From contig JBQTIT010000021.1 in NCBI GenBank assembly GCA_052387855.1, forward strand, positions 62,001 to 126,000: a DNA stretch of 64,000 bases, written 5' to 3'. How positions within the stretch are numbered: position 1 is the stretch's first letter; every line of letters begins with the position of its first letter. The stretch is from CAIYZT01 sp052387855 (GTDB lineage Bacteria; Pseudomonadota; Alphaproteobacteria; Rhodobacterales; Rhodobacteraceae). The position numbers and the translations under genes are program-made. Positions 34,778 through 43,433 of the stretch are shown piece by piece. A model generated the notes under the pieces. The model saw nothing but the letters and a program-made list of their open reading frames with translations. It ran no database searches and was not told the origin of the DNA.

Positions 34778-35608
34778 ATGATGCGCCTTTACGCCGCCCT
34801 GGTCTTTGCCTTTCTCTACCTGCCGATCGCGGTCATCGCGGTCTTCAGCTTCAACGCCGGCCGCCATGCCAGCCAGTTCACCGGGTTTTCGGTGGAATGG
34901 TACGGCAAGGCCCTGACCAATCCCTTCGTGATGGAGGCGCTCTGGACCAGCTTCGTCGTCGCGCTGTCCTCGGCGCTGATCGCCTCGGTTTTCGGCACCA
35001 TGGCCGCCCTGGCCCTGCAGGGGATGAAGGGGCGCCTGCGCGCCATTGCCGACGGGTTGATCTATGTCGCGCTGATGGTGCCGGGGATCGTGATCGGCAT
35101 CGCGACGCTGATCGCGCTGGTGACGCTCTTTGGCTGGATCAACCCGCTGCTGGCGCGCCTTGCGCCCGAGGGGCAGGCGCCGCAGCTTGCCATGGGTCTG
35201 GGCTCGCTGATCGCGGCGCATGCGCTGTTTTCGATGTCGCTGGTCATCATCATCCTGCGCGCCCGCCTTTCGGGCATGGACCGCAGCCTGCTCGAAGCTT
35301 CGGCCGACCTATACGCCCCGCCCCTGGCCACCTTTCGCCAGGTCACGCTGCCGCTGATCTTTCCGGGCATCCTGGCGGGGTTCCTGCTGAGCTTCACCTT
35401 CAGCTTTGACGATTTCATCATCGCCTTTTTCGTCGCCGGCTCGGAAACCACGCTGCCGATCTATGTCTTTTCCTCGATCCGCCGTGGCGTGACGCCCGAA
35501 ATCAACGCCATCGGCACCATGGTGCTGGCGGTTTCGCTGGTGATGCTGGTGGTGGCCCAGATGATCCTGCGCCGGGCGCCCGGGCAAGGGGGCGGCGATG
35601 CGGCTTGA
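34778..35608 (+). CDS. Polyamine-type ABC transporter permease (PotC-like)
   Basis: The second 276-aa permease, with six hydrophobic segments and an EAA loop LLEASADLYAPPLATFRQ followed by VTLPLIFPG. The FSFDDFIIAFFVAGSETTLP block after the loop is typical of PotC/PotI proteins. It begins 9 bases after the first permease. Its last 11 bases overlap the downstream SDR gene. Confidence 0.9.
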   Translation: MMRLYAALVFAFLYLPIAVIAVFSFNAGRHASQFTGFSVEWYGKALTNPFVMEALWTSFVVALSSALIASVFGTMAALALQGMKGRLRAIADGLIYVALMVPGIVIGIATLIALVTLFGWINPLLARLAPEGQAPQLAMGLGSLIAAHALFSMSLVIIILRARLSGMDRSLLEASADLYAPPLATFRQVTLPLIFPGILAGFLLSFTFSFDDFIIAFFVAGSETTLPIYVFSSIRRGVTPEINAIGTMVLAVSLVMLVVAQMILRRAPGQGGGDAA

Positions 35609-36353
35609 CGGGCGGGTGGCGTTTCTGACCGGGGCCGCGTCGGGCATCGGGCGGGCGGGGGCCCTGGCCCTGGCGCGCGAGGGGGCCGAGGTGGTGGTCA
35701 CCGATCTGGACGGGGCCAGCGCCAGCGCGGTCGCGGCCGAGATTCGCGCCGCCGGCGGTCGGGCCGAGGCGCTGGCGCTGGACGCCGCCGACGATGCCGC
35801 CGTCCTGGCCGCCATCGACGCGGTCGCGGCACGGGGGCGGCTCGACATCCTGCATTCGCATGTCGGCATCCAGGTGCCGGGCCGCCTGACCGAGATCGAC
35901 GCCGCCGGCATGGATGCCTCTTGGCGGCTGAACGTGCGGGCGCATTTCGTGGCCGCCCGCGCCGCCATGCCGCACATGCAGCGCCAGAAAAAGGGCTCGA
36001 TCATCATCACCGCCTCGAATTCGGGGGTGCAGCATGACCGGGGCATGATCGCCTATTGCACGACCAAGCATGCCGTCATCGCCATGACGCGCCAGATCGC
36101 CGCCGACTATGCCGCCGACAACGTGCGCTGCAACGCGCTGTGCCCGGGCTTTGTCGACACCCCGTTCAACCGGGGGTTCGAGGCGCAGATGGGCGGGCGG
36201 GACAAGCTGCAATCCTACGTGGCCGAGACGATCCCCATGCGCCGCTGGGCCAGCCTGGACGAGATCGGGGCGGGCATCGTCTATCTCGCCTCGGACCTGT
36301 CCGGCTTCATGACCGGGCATGCGCTGGTGCTGGACGGCGGCGAAAGCCTGTAG
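35598..36353 (+). CDS. Short-chain dehydrogenase/reductase
   Basis: A 251-aa Rossmann-fold NAD(P)-dependent oxidoreductase of the classical SDR type. It has TGAASGIG (11-18), catalytic Ser140 region (ITASNSG), Tyr153 and Lys157 in YCTTK, and PGFVDTPFNRG. An acidic residue after the second strand (VVTDLDG) suggests NAD rather than NADP. The usual NNAG segment reads HSHVG. It overlaps the permease gene by 11 bases, so it is in the transport operon and probably acts on the imported compound or its breakdown product; that link is inferred. Confidence 0.88.
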   Translation: MRLDGRVAFLTGAASGIGRAGALALAREGAEVVVTDLDGASASAVAAEIRAAGGRAEALALDAADDAAVLAAIDAVAARGRLDILHSHVGIQVPGRLTEIDAAGMDASWRLNVRAHFVAARAAMPHMQRQKKGSIIITASNSGVQHDRGMIAYCTTKHAVIAMTRQIAADYAADNVRCNALCPGFVDTPFNRGFEAQMGGRDKLQSYVAETIPMRRWASLDEIGAGIVYLASDLSGFMTGHALVLDGGESL

Positions 36354-36396
36354 GCGCGAGGCGGTCAGGGGCACTCTGGCAACAGGAATGGGGGTT

Positions 36397-36471
36397 TGGC
36401 TGGGGCGCTAGGATTCGAACCTAGGTATGTCGGTACCAAAAACCGATGCCTTACCACTTGGCGACGCCCCA
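36397..36471 (-). tRNA. tRNA-Gln (anticodon TTG)
   Basis: The minus strand folds into a cloverleaf with acceptor TGGGGCG/CGCCCCA, D-arm CGCCAAGTGGTAAGGC, anticodon stem TCGGT/ACCGA with loop TTTTGGT (anticodon TTG), and T-arm CTAGGTTCGAATCCTAG. The 3' CCA is encoded (36399-36397). Total length is 75 nt with CCA. Confidence 0.95.
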
Positions 36472-36594
36472 ACCGTGAGCGGGTGTTTAGCCGCTGCCCC
36501 TTGGGCCTGCAAGGGGGTAAAACGGGCGTCCCGGGGTTTTTCAGGCACGGCGGGCGGCGGTTGCGGGCCGGGGCGCGGCGGGGTAGTCAGGCGC

Positions 36595-37776
36595 ATGGAA
36601 ACCACCGATGTCCTTGTCCTTGGCGCGGGTGCCGCAGGGCTGATGGCCGCGATCGAGGCGGCGCGGCGCGGCCGCCGGGTGATCTTGATCGACCACGCGC
36701 AGGCGGCGGGTGAAAAGATCCGCATCTCGGGCGGCGGGCGCTGCAACTTCACCAATCTGCATGTCGCGGCCGACCGGTTCCTGGGGCGCAATCCGCGCTT
36801 CGCGCTCTCGGCGCTCAAGCGCTACACGCAGTGGGACTTCATCGCGCGGCTTGATCGGGCGGGCATCGGCTGGCACGAAAAGACGCTTGGCCAGCTTTTC
36901 TGCGACGGCAAGGCGACGCAGGTCACCGAGATGCTGCTGGGCGATTTCCAGCGGGCGGGCGGCGCGCTGTGGCTGGGCTGCGGCCTGGGCGAGGCGCGGC
37001 GTGCCCCGGGCGGCTTTGAGGTCGAGACCGCGCGCGGGCCGCTGCGCTCGGCCGCGCTGATCGTGGCCACGGGGGGCAAGTCGATCCCGAAGATGGGCGC
37101 GACGGGACATGGCTATCACCTGGCCGAAGGTTTCGGCCTGCCGCTGACCGAAACCCGCCCCGGCCTGGTGCCGCTGACCTTTGCCCAGCAGGAACTGGAC
37201 TGGATCGCACCCCTTGCCGGGGTCTCGCTGCCGGTCCGGGCCCGGGCCGAGGCCGGGCCGGGGTTTGACCAGGCGTTGCTGTTCACCCACCGCGGCCTGT
37301 CCGGCCCCGCGATCCTGCAAGCCTCAAGCTATTGGCGCGAGGGGCAGGCGATCGGGATCGACCTTTGCCCCGGCATCGATGCCGAAGAGGTGCTGCGCGC
37401 GGCAAAGCGTGACAGCGGCCGCGCGCTGCTGCGCTCGGCGCTGACGCGGCTCTTGCCCGAACGGCTGGCCCGCCATGTCGAGACCGCCTCCGGCATCGTC
37501 GCGCCGCTGGCCGAGGTGCCGCAGCGCGACCTCGCGCGCCTGGCCCAGGGCCTGCACGACTGGCGCCTGACGCCCGTCGGCTCCGAAGGCTACCGTACCG
37601 CCGAGGTCACGCTGGGCGGGGTCGACACCGCCGCGCTGGACGCCCGCACGATGGAGGCAAGGGGCCTGCCGGGCCTTTATTTCGTGGGCGAAGTGGTGGA
37701 CATCACCGGCTGGCTGGGCGGGTACAACTTTCAATGGGCCTGGTCGTCGGGCTGGGCGGCGGGGCAGGTGGCCTGA
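36595..37776 (+). CDS. HI0933/BaiN-like flavoprotein (NAD(P)/FAD-dependent oxidoreductase)
   Basis: A 393-aa two-dinucleotide-binding flavoprotein of the HI0933/YhiN family. The N-terminal FAD motif is LVLGAGAAGLMAA (7-19), followed by the family signature GEKIRISGGGRCNFTN, then ATGGKSIPKMGATG, and the C-terminal FAD-contacting GEVVDITGWLGGYNFQWAW. Biochemical role in most bacteria is unknown; one homologue (BaiN) reduces bile acids. The start METTDVL was chosen because the frame upstream runs through tRNA-Gln. It converges on kdsA. Confidence 0.88.
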   Translation: METTDVLVLGAGAAGLMAAIEAARRGRRVILIDHAQAAGEKIRISGGGRCNFTNLHVAADRFLGRNPRFALSALKRYTQWDFIARLDRAGIGWHEKTLGQLFCDGKATQVTEMLLGDFQRAGGALWLGCGLGEARRAPGGFEVETARGPLRSAALIVATGGKSIPKMGATGHGYHLAEGFGLPLTETRPGLVPLTFAQQELDWIAPLAGVSLPVRARAEAGPGFDQALLFTHRGLSGPAILQASSYWREGQAIGIDLCPGIDAEEVLRAAKRDSGRALLRSALTRLLPERLARHVETASGIVAPLAEVPQRDLARLAQGLHDWRLTPVGSEGYRTAEVTLGGVDTAALDARTMEARGLPGLYFVGEVVDITGWLGGYNFQWAWSSGWAAGQVA

Positions 37777-37785
37777 CCCCGCACC

Positions 37786-38616
37786 TCAGACGCGCAGCGG
37801 GTCCGCCTTGGCCAGCCGGTCAAAGGCCATCAGGCTGGCGATCAGGGCCGGCATCTCGGACAGGCGGATCATGTTCGGCCCGTCCGAGGGGGCGTTGTCC
37901 GGGTCCTGGTGGGTTTCCAGAAACACCCCGGCGATGCCCAGGGACACAGCGGCCCGTGCCAGCACCGGGGCAAAGGCCCGCTCGCCGCCCGAGGCATCGC
38001 CCAAGCCCCCGGGCGCGGCGACGGCATGGGTGGCATCCATGATCACCGGATAGCCCGTGCGCGCCATGATCGGCAGGCTGCGCATGTCGGCAATCAGGCC
38101 GTTGTAGCCAAAGGTGGTGCCGCGTTCGGTCAAAAGGATGCGCGTGTTCCCGGTCGAGGCGATCTTTTCGGCGACATGGGCCATGGCATGGGGGTCCAGG
38201 AACTGGCCCTTCTTGACGTTCACCGCCGCCCCGGTACGGCCGGCGGCCAGCAAGAGGTCGGTCTGCCGGCACAAAAGCGCCGGGATTTGAAGGACATCGA
38301 CCACCTCGGCCACCTCGGCCGCGTGGGCGGCCTCGTGGAAATCGGTCAGCACCGGCAGTCCCATGGACCGCACCGCCGCCAGCACCTTCAGCCCCGCCGC
38401 CATGCCCATCCCGCGCTTGCCCTTCAGCGAGGTGCGGTTGGCCTTGTCATAACTGGCCTTGAAGATGAACCGCGCCCCCGCCGCGCGGCAGGCCTCGGCC
38501 AGGGTGCCGGCGATCATCTGGGCATGGTCCAGCGATTCAAGCTGGCAGGGGCCGGCAATCACCAAGAGCGGGCAGTCGTTGCCGACGGTCAGCCCGCCAA
38601 TGTCCACGCGTTTCAT
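37786..38616 (-). CDS. kdsA: 3-deoxy-8-phosphooctulonate synthase (Kdo-8-P synthase)
   Basis: Condenses arabinose 5-phosphate with phosphoenolpyruvate to give Kdo 8-phosphate for lipopolysaccharide and capsule. The 276-aa TIM barrel has VIAGPCQLES, FKASYDKANRTS, LTDFHEA, LLCRQTDLL, NVKKGQFLDP and FLETHQDPDNAPSDGPNM. It lies 8 bases after the kpsE-like gene and is last in the kpsT-kpsE-kdsA operon. The position suggests it is a Kdo synthase dedicated to, or shared with, capsule lipid-anchor synthesis. Whether the genome has a second kdsA cannot be told here. Confidence 0.95.
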   Translation of the reverse strand: MKRVDIGGLTVGNDCPLLVIAGPCQLESLDHAQMIAGTLAEACRAAGARFIFKASYDKANRTSLKGKRGMGMAAGLKVLAAVRSMGLPVLTDFHEAAHAAEVAEVVDVLQIPALLCRQTDLLLAAGRTGAAVNVKKGQFLDPHAMAHVAEKIASTGNTRILLTERGTTFGYNGLIADMRSLPIMARTGYPVIMDATHAVAAPGGLGDASGGERAFAPVLARAAVSLGIAGVFLETHQDPDNAPSDGPNMIRLSEMPALIASLMAFDRLAKADPLRV

Positions 38617-38624
38617 GCAGATCC

Positions 38625-40298
38625 TCAGGCCGTGACCTGTTCGCGCAGGATCGCGATGGTCATCGAGATCATCAGATAGATGCCGGCAAAGATCAACAGC
38701 ACCACGAGCGTGTCTTCAAAGGCGCGCGGATAGGTCGGATCGTCCGGCGCCACCGGATTGACCGAAACGGTCAGATATCGGGTCTGCCGGTTCGCCTCGA
38801 TCCGGGCGGTTTCCATCGCTTGCAGGCTCTGGGCCAGCAAAAGCTGGCGCGTGGCCACATCGGCCTGCGCGACCATCAGCTCTGACTGCACCTTGGCCAG
38901 CGACAGCCCATCCTTGCCATCGGCGGTGAGCCGCTCGCGCAGCACCTCGATCTCGGATTCAAGCGTGGCGATGCGCCGTTTCAGCGGCTCCATCCGTGCC
39001 GCATTCGGGCTGGCGTTCGATTCCATCTGCGCCAGCGACAGACGGTCCTGGGTCAGTTGCGTCTCAAGCGCACCCATCTGCGAGGTGACAAGGCCAACCT
39101 CGGCCTCAGAGGACAGGATGCGGAAATTTTCCTGCAACTCCACGACCCGGCCCTGCGCCGCGAGCATCTTGGCCTCGGCATCGGCGTAGCTTTCCAGCGC
39201 CCCGGCCATCTGGTCCTCGCGCAGACGCTCGGTCATCCGGTCGACCTGTTCCTCGGCGTAGCGCAGAAGCGCGCGCGAATAGCCGACCGAGACTTCCGGG
39301 TCGGTGGTGGCCACCTCCATCTTGATGATGCCCTCGGTCGGGTCGTAGGAAATCCGCACATGGTCGCGATACAGCGCATAGACGGCCGAGTTCGAGGCAT
39401 CCGGCGCCAGCCGTTGCAGCGGGTCGATCGCGGGGTCCGAGAAATGGCCGCGCAGCCCGACCTCGGCATCCAGCCGCTCCATCGCTTCCTGGCTTTGCAG
39501 ATAGCCCTGGACGGCGATGGAATCCTTTGACGAGCCCAGCGGCGAGTTGCTGAGCAGCCCGCCAAGACCGGCCGAGGCCGCCGGATCGGCGGTCTGGATC
39601 TGAAACTCGGTCTTGGCGGCGTACATCGGGGTTGCGCGCACGAAATAGTACCAGCCGGCCAAAAAGGTCGGCAGGAACACGAAGGCCGCCAGGCGGATCA
39701 TCAGCATCAGCAGGCGCCGGCGCCGGCGCGCGGCCATTTCGCGCTGGATCCTGGCCACTTCGGACACATGCGACTGCTCGGCCCGCATCTCGGTCGAGGC
39801 GACCTGGATCGGCTTGAGAACCAGCGGCGCCTTGCCGCCGCCGCCCGAGGTCAGCGCCAGCTCGCGCGAGCCCTGGGGCCCGGCGGCGGTGCCGGGCGCG
39901 GGTCTGGCCGCGCCGCCGCCGCCATCGGACAAGAGCGCGTCGATCACCGCGGATTTCTGGAACGGGTCGATCCCGGCCTTGCGCAGCAGGCGCACCGCGT
40001 CGATGTCCGAGCTGGCCTGCAGCCCGTGCCGCTGCGCCAGACGCCGCGCCAGGCGAAGCTGCCCGCCCGTCAGCGCCTCGCGGCGGATGGCTTCATGCTC
40101 GTCCTCGACGCTGGCGGCCTCGTTGCCGGCCGTGTCGAACTTGCCCGGGCCAAAGCCGTCGGCGGCCGGATCGGGGGCAAAGGGCATGTCGGGCGCCTGC
40201 TGCTCTGCGGCGTCCGGCGCGGCCTGCGGGGGGGGCAGCGGCTCACGCGGGGCGGGGGGGCGCGTGCGATAGCGGGAGATGCTAAGCTTGATAGTCAT
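38625..40298 (-). CDS. Capsule polysaccharide export inner-membrane protein (KpsE-like, PCP family)
   Basis: A 557-aa protein with a long Pro/Ala-rich cytoplasmic N-terminal region (about 1-190), a basic stretch, TM1 (about 196-219), a periplasmic coiled-coil domain (about 330-520; EMESNASPNAARMEPLKRR and similar heptads) and TM2 (about 530-550) near the C-terminus. This is the polysaccharide co-polymerase/KpsE topology, but with an unusually long N-terminal tail. Such proteins link the ABC exporter to the outer-membrane KpsD channel. It overlaps the kpsT stop by 17 bases. No KpsM or KpsD is present in the window. Confidence 0.85.
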   Translation of the reverse strand: MTIKLSISRYRTRPPAPREPLPPPQAAPDAAEQQAPDMPFAPDPAADGFGPGKFDTAGNEAASVEDEHEAIRREALTGGQLRLARRLAQRHGLQASSDIDAVRLLRKAGIDPFQKSAVIDALLSDGGGGAARPAPGTAAGPQGSRELALTSGGGGKAPLVLKPIQVASTEMRAEQSHVSEVARIQREMAARRRRRLLMLMIRLAAFVFLPTFLAGWYYFVRATPMYAAKTEFQIQTADPAASAGLGGLLSNSPLGSSKDSIAVQGYLQSQEAMERLDAEVGLRGHFSDPAIDPLQRLAPDASNSAVYALYRDHVRISYDPTEGIIKMEVATTDPEVSVGYSRALLRYAEEQVDRMTERLREDQMAGALESYADAEAKMLAAQGRVVELQENFRILSSEAEVGLVTSQMGALETQLTQDRLSLAQMESNASPNAARMEPLKRRIATLESEIEVLRERLTADGKDGLSLAKVQSELMVAQADVATRQLLLAQSLQAMETARIEANRQTRYLTVSVNPVAPDDPTYPRAFEDTLVVLLIFAGIYLMISMTIAILREQVTA

Positions 40299-40935
40299 AA
40301 AGCCGTTTCGCCTCTTCCAGGGTGTCGAACATATAGAGCTGGCCGTTGCGCAAGACCGCTGCGCTCTTGCAGAATTTCTCAAGCGTCTGCGCCTGATGCG
40401 AGACGATGACCACCGTCGCGCCGGCCAGACGCTGGCGCAGGATCGCGCCGGCCTTGCGGTTGAAGTCGACATCCGTCGTGGCCGGCATGCCCTCGTCGAT
40501 CAGGTAGATGTCAAACTCAAGCGCCAGCATCAACGCAAAGTTGAAGCGGCTTCGCATCCCCGAGGAATAGGTGCCCAGCGGCATGTCGAAATAATGGCCG
40601 ATCCCGCAGAGCCAGCGGCAGAACGCCTCGACATAATCCGGATCAAGGCTGTAGAGGCGCGCGATGTAGCGGCTGTTTTCGGTCGCGGTGTGCTTGCCGA
40701 CCACCCCGCCCATGAAGCCCAGCGGAAACGAGATGCGCGAGGTGCGCGTGACCGTCCCCTCGTCCGGCTTTTCCAGCCCGGCCATCATGTTGATGATCGT
40801 GGTCTTGCCGGTGCCGTTGGCGGCAAGAATGCCAAGCGAATTGCCGACCTCGACCCGGAACGAGGCCCGGTTGAGGATGATTTTCCTGCCCGCGCTGGTG
40901 GCGAAGGACTTGCTGACGTCCAGGAACTCAATCAT
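40282..40935 (-). CDS. Capsule polysaccharide ABC exporter ATPase (KpsT-like)
   Basis: A 217-aa ATPase, the usual KpsT length. The P-loop reads AANGTGKTT, with Ala in place of the first Gly of GxxGxGK. The signature is YSSGMRSRFNFAL (KpsT-type SSGM instead of LSGGQ), Walker B is DIYLIDEGMPA and the switch is VSHQA. These features identify capsule exporters. The start at MIEFLDV (40935) gives the family N-terminus; the frame extends further to 41040 without similarity. First gene of the capsule operon. Its membrane partner KpsM is not adjacent. Confidence 0.88.
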   Translation of the reverse strand: MIEFLDVSKSFATSAGRKIILNRASFRVEVGNSLGILAANGTGKTTIINMMAGLEKPDEGTVTRTSRISFPLGFMGGVVGKHTATENSRYIARLYSLDPDYVEAFCRWLCGIGHYFDMPLGTYSSGMRSRFNFALMLALEFDIYLIDEGMPATTDVDFNRKAGAILRQRLAGATVVIVSHQAQTLEKFCKSAAVLRNGQLYMFDTLEEAKRLYDYQA

Positions 40936-41100
40936 CGCAGCGCTCGCGCCCCCGGGCGCCTGTGGTTGTCGGTCAGCCCGCCTTGGCCAGGCCCGCACCA
41001 AGACTAGCCGCCAAGGCTTAACAAGCCGGTGCATGGACAAGGCCGGCGGAACCTGACCCTGTTATGGGAGTTCCGCGCGCGTTTTTCCATCCCAAAGGTG

Positions 41101-41125
41101 AAAAGGGCGGCAAGGGTCCGCCTTT
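41101..41125 (-). terminator. Terminator after the NhaA-like gene
   Basis: On the minus strand AAAGGCGG-ACCCTTG-CCGCC is followed by CTTTTC, about 30 bases after the antiporter stop. The stem has one bulge. It separates the antiporter from the capsule operon on the same strand. Confidence 0.4.
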
Positions 41126-41154
41126 GGCGCCCGTCGGGCCGGCGGCCGGGCGGC

Positions 41155-42384
41155 TCAGGGGCGGCGGTGGCGGCGAAAGGCCAGGCCGGCCAGCCCGCCA
41201 AGTGCCGCGACCAGCAGGCTCAGCGCCAGGCCGGTGCGTGCCTCGGATGCCGTCACGCCGCCGGCAAGGCCAAGGTCCAGCACCGTGACCGGCGCGACAA
41301 AGCCGCAGGACAGCACCAGCGCGACAAGCACCAGGTCCTTCAGGCGCAGACCGGGCGGCAGGCCGCCGCCGCCAAAGGTCACTGCCAGCGAGGCCCCGGC
41401 GATGAACCCCAGGGGTTTGCCGACCCAGAACGCGGCCAGAAGCGCCAGCGAGCCCGCGCCAAAGACCGAAAGCTCGATCGCGCCGCGCGTCAGGCCAAAG
41501 AGGAACAGGATCGCGGTGATGGCGGGGATAAGCGCGGTGACCAGCCGGTTCAGCGGGTCATGCAGGATGCCCTCGACCTCGGCGAAAAGGCCAAAGCTGT
41601 GGGTGGCATGGGGAATGGCCGGAATGATCGGCAAGAGGCTCAGCTCCGGCGGAAAGCCGGCCAGGGCAAAGCCGACCCAGGACAACACCCCGGCCAGGAC
41701 ATAGGGCCATAGCCGGTCGGCACGCTGGCGGTCCACCTCGGTCGCGTCCGGGCGCCGGTGGTTGCGGCCGAAAAAGGCCCAGGCCCACAGCGCCGCCGCC
41801 GGCGACAGCAGGGCCCAGAGCAGCCGCTCGCCCTCAAAGGGCTGGCTGGCCGTGGCGGCAAAGAGCGCCACGATGTCCAGTGCCAGCGTCAGCAAGAGCA
41901 GCAGATGCAGCGCCGGGTGGCCGCGGCCAAAGACCGCGACGCCGATCACATAGCACAGCACGACATCCGAGCCGATCGGCGTGGCCCAGCCCGCGCGCAG
42001 GCCCGCCTCGCCCGAGGGGTCCAGAACCGCCGTGGCGATCAGCCAGACCGCGACGGCGCCGCAAGCCGCGCCCAGAAAGGTTCCGGCGACGAACACCGGC
42101 TGGCCGCCAAAGGTGCGCGCGCCGCGCTCCAGCACCAGCGCCTCCCACAGCTCCTTGCCGAGAAAGAAGAAAAAGAGCGGCATGAATAGCCCGGACACCA
42201 GCGACAGCGGCGTGATCGAGGGCGCGGTGGACAGGAGCCAGCCCGGCAGCGGCAGGTCCAGCAGGCGAAACTCGATCAGGTCAAAGTAGCTTTCGGGCGC
42301 CAGGTTGACCCAGACCGAGGCAAGGGCCGCACCGGCCAGCAGCGCGACGGCGAAGCTGCGCAGGAAAGACGAGATTGCGTACAT
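41155..42384 (-). CDS. NhaA-like Na+/H+ antiporter (divergent)
   Basis: A 409-aa protein with about 11-12 membrane segments matching the NhaA fold. TPIGSDVVL holds Asp140, aligned with E. coli Asp133, and VGKPLGF holds the conserved TM10 Lys. The paired Asp163-Asp164 of E. coli NhaA is reduced to LALDIVAL, so only one Asp (170) remains and the partner is Leu. Loss of the first Asp would change ion stoichiometry or selectivity. The start was placed at MYAISSFL (42384); the upstream frame has no membrane character and overlaps the sseB-like start region. Transcribed alone. Confidence 0.82.
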   Translation of the reverse strand: MYAISSFLRSFAVALLAGAALASVWVNLAPESYFDLIEFRLLDLPLPGWLLSTAPSITPLSLVSGLFMPLFFFFLGKELWEALVLERGARTFGGQPVFVAGTFLGAACGAVAVWLIATAVLDPSGEAGLRAGWATPIGSDVVLCYVIGVAVFGRGHPALHLLLLLTLALDIVALFAATASQPFEGERLLWALLSPAAALWAWAFFGRNHRRPDATEVDRQRADRLWPYVLAGVLSWVGFALAGFPPELSLLPIIPAIPHATHSFGLFAEVEGILHDPLNRLVTALIPAITAILFLFGLTRGAIELSVFGAGSLALLAAFWVGKPLGFIAGASLAVTFGGGGLPPGLRLKDLVLVALVLSCGFVAPVTVLDLGLAGGVTASEARTGLALSLLVAALGGLAGLAFRRHRRP

Positions 42385-42502
42385 CCGACCCGAAGGACCC
42401 TGTTTTCGGCTGGACCCGGATTGGAATCCCGCCGCACAGCAGTTAAGCCGAGCGCCGAGGCAGGGGCAATGGCCGGCCAGGCCCGGACCAGAGAATTTCG
42501 CG

Positions 42503-43285
42503 ATGACGCAGCAGACCACGGCAACCGCGCTCGATCGGGCGCAGGCGCGGGCAGACGCCGGCGGCGAGCCCGAGCGGCTGGCGTTCTTTCGCCTGCTGGC
42601 GCAGACGCCGCTTTTCGTGCTGCTGGAGCGCGAAGCGCAAGGCGAGGTCCTTGAGCCGCGCGTCTTTGACCTTGACGAGGGGCCGCTGGTGCTGGCCTTT
42701 GACAGTCAGGAGCGGCTGGCGTCGATGGGCGCGGGGCCGCACAGCTATGCCGAGTTGCCCGGCCGGGTGCTGGCGCGGCTCTTGGCGGATCAGGGTCTGG
42801 GCCTGGGGCTGAACCTGGCCAGCGGCGGCGCGTCGGAGCAGCTCTTGCCGCCGCCGGCGATGGCCTGGCTGGCCGGGATGCTGGATGCCCGCATCGAAAC
42901 CCGGCTGGCGCCGCTCACCGCGCTGGCGCCGCCCGATCCGGCGCTGACCGCCGCCCTGCGCGCCATCCTGGCCCAGGCGCCGCCCGCCTGGGGCGGCATC
43001 GCCCGGGCGCTGTGGGTCTGTTCCTGCGAGGGGAGGGGGCTGCTGGTCGTCGAGGGCGCCGCCGCGCGGGACGAGGCCGCCCTGGCCCGGGCGCTGGCCG
43101 AGGCGCTGGCCTTTGCCGGCCAGGCGCCGGGCGGCGCGGTCGAGATCACCTTTGCCGCCGCCGAGGCCCTGGCCGGGGTTGCCGCGCGGATCGACTGGCC
43201 GCCCCGCCCGGCCGAGCCCGAAGCCGCCGCGCCCCGCGCCACCGCGCCGGGCATGGACATCAGCCGCCCGCCGATCCTGCGCTGA
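42503..43285 (+). CDS. SseB-like domain protein
   Basis: A 260-aa soluble protein whose N-terminal half matches the SseB domain: LAFFRLLAQTPLFVLLE, FDLDEGPLVLAFDSQERL, and YAELPGRVLARLL. The C-terminal half is Ala-rich and variable, ending in a Pro/Ala-rich tail. The family name comes from an E. coli enhancer of serine sensitivity; its biochemical role is unclear. The start at 42503 gives the family N-terminus. It is divergent from the NhaA-like gene and precedes rplM. Confidence 0.75.
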   Translation: MTQQTTATALDRAQARADAGGEPERLAFFRLLAQTPLFVLLEREAQGEVLEPRVFDLDEGPLVLAFDSQERLASMGAGPHSYAELPGRVLARLLADQGLGLGLNLASGGASEQLLPPPAMAWLAGMLDARIETRLAPLTALAPPDPALTAALRAILAQAPPAWGGIARALWVCSCEGRGLLVVEGAAARDEAALARALAEALAFAGQAPGGAVEITFAAAEALAGVAARIDWPPRPAEPEAAAPRATAPGMDISRPPILR

Positions 43286-43307
43286 ATGGGGTATTTTGAT
43301 ACCCCAT
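43286..43307 (+). terminator. Stem-loop after the SseB-like gene
   Basis: ATGGGGTAT-TTTG-ATACCCCAT is a perfect 9-bp stem starting one base after the stop codon. There is no T-tract after it, so it may be a factor-dependent terminator or an mRNA-stabilising hairpin. Confidence 0.45.
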
Positions 43308-43352
43308 CTGGTAATGCATTGTTTTAGAACACTTCTTTGTCTGCTCTGGCCC

Positions 43353-43381
43353 TTGACGATGCAGCCCCGTTGCGCGATAAG
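43353..43381 (+). promoter_or_regulatory. Promoter of rplM-rpsI
   Basis: TTGACG (43353-43358) and GATAAG (43376-43381) are spaced by 17 bases, giving a start near 43388 and a leader of about 46 bases before rplM. This is one of the best consensus matches in the window. Confidence 0.6.
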
Positions 43382-43433
43382 CCCCCATCCGAGATTCCGG
43401 GGGCTGCCCCCGCCTAACCTCATTGGGCCAAAG

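Noticed and set aside
43380..43405. AGCCCCC..GGGGGCT stem upstream of rplM, considered as an L13 autoregulatory leader.
   Set aside because: The promoter at 43353-43381 places the transcript start inside the stem, so the full hairpin would not be in the mRNA.
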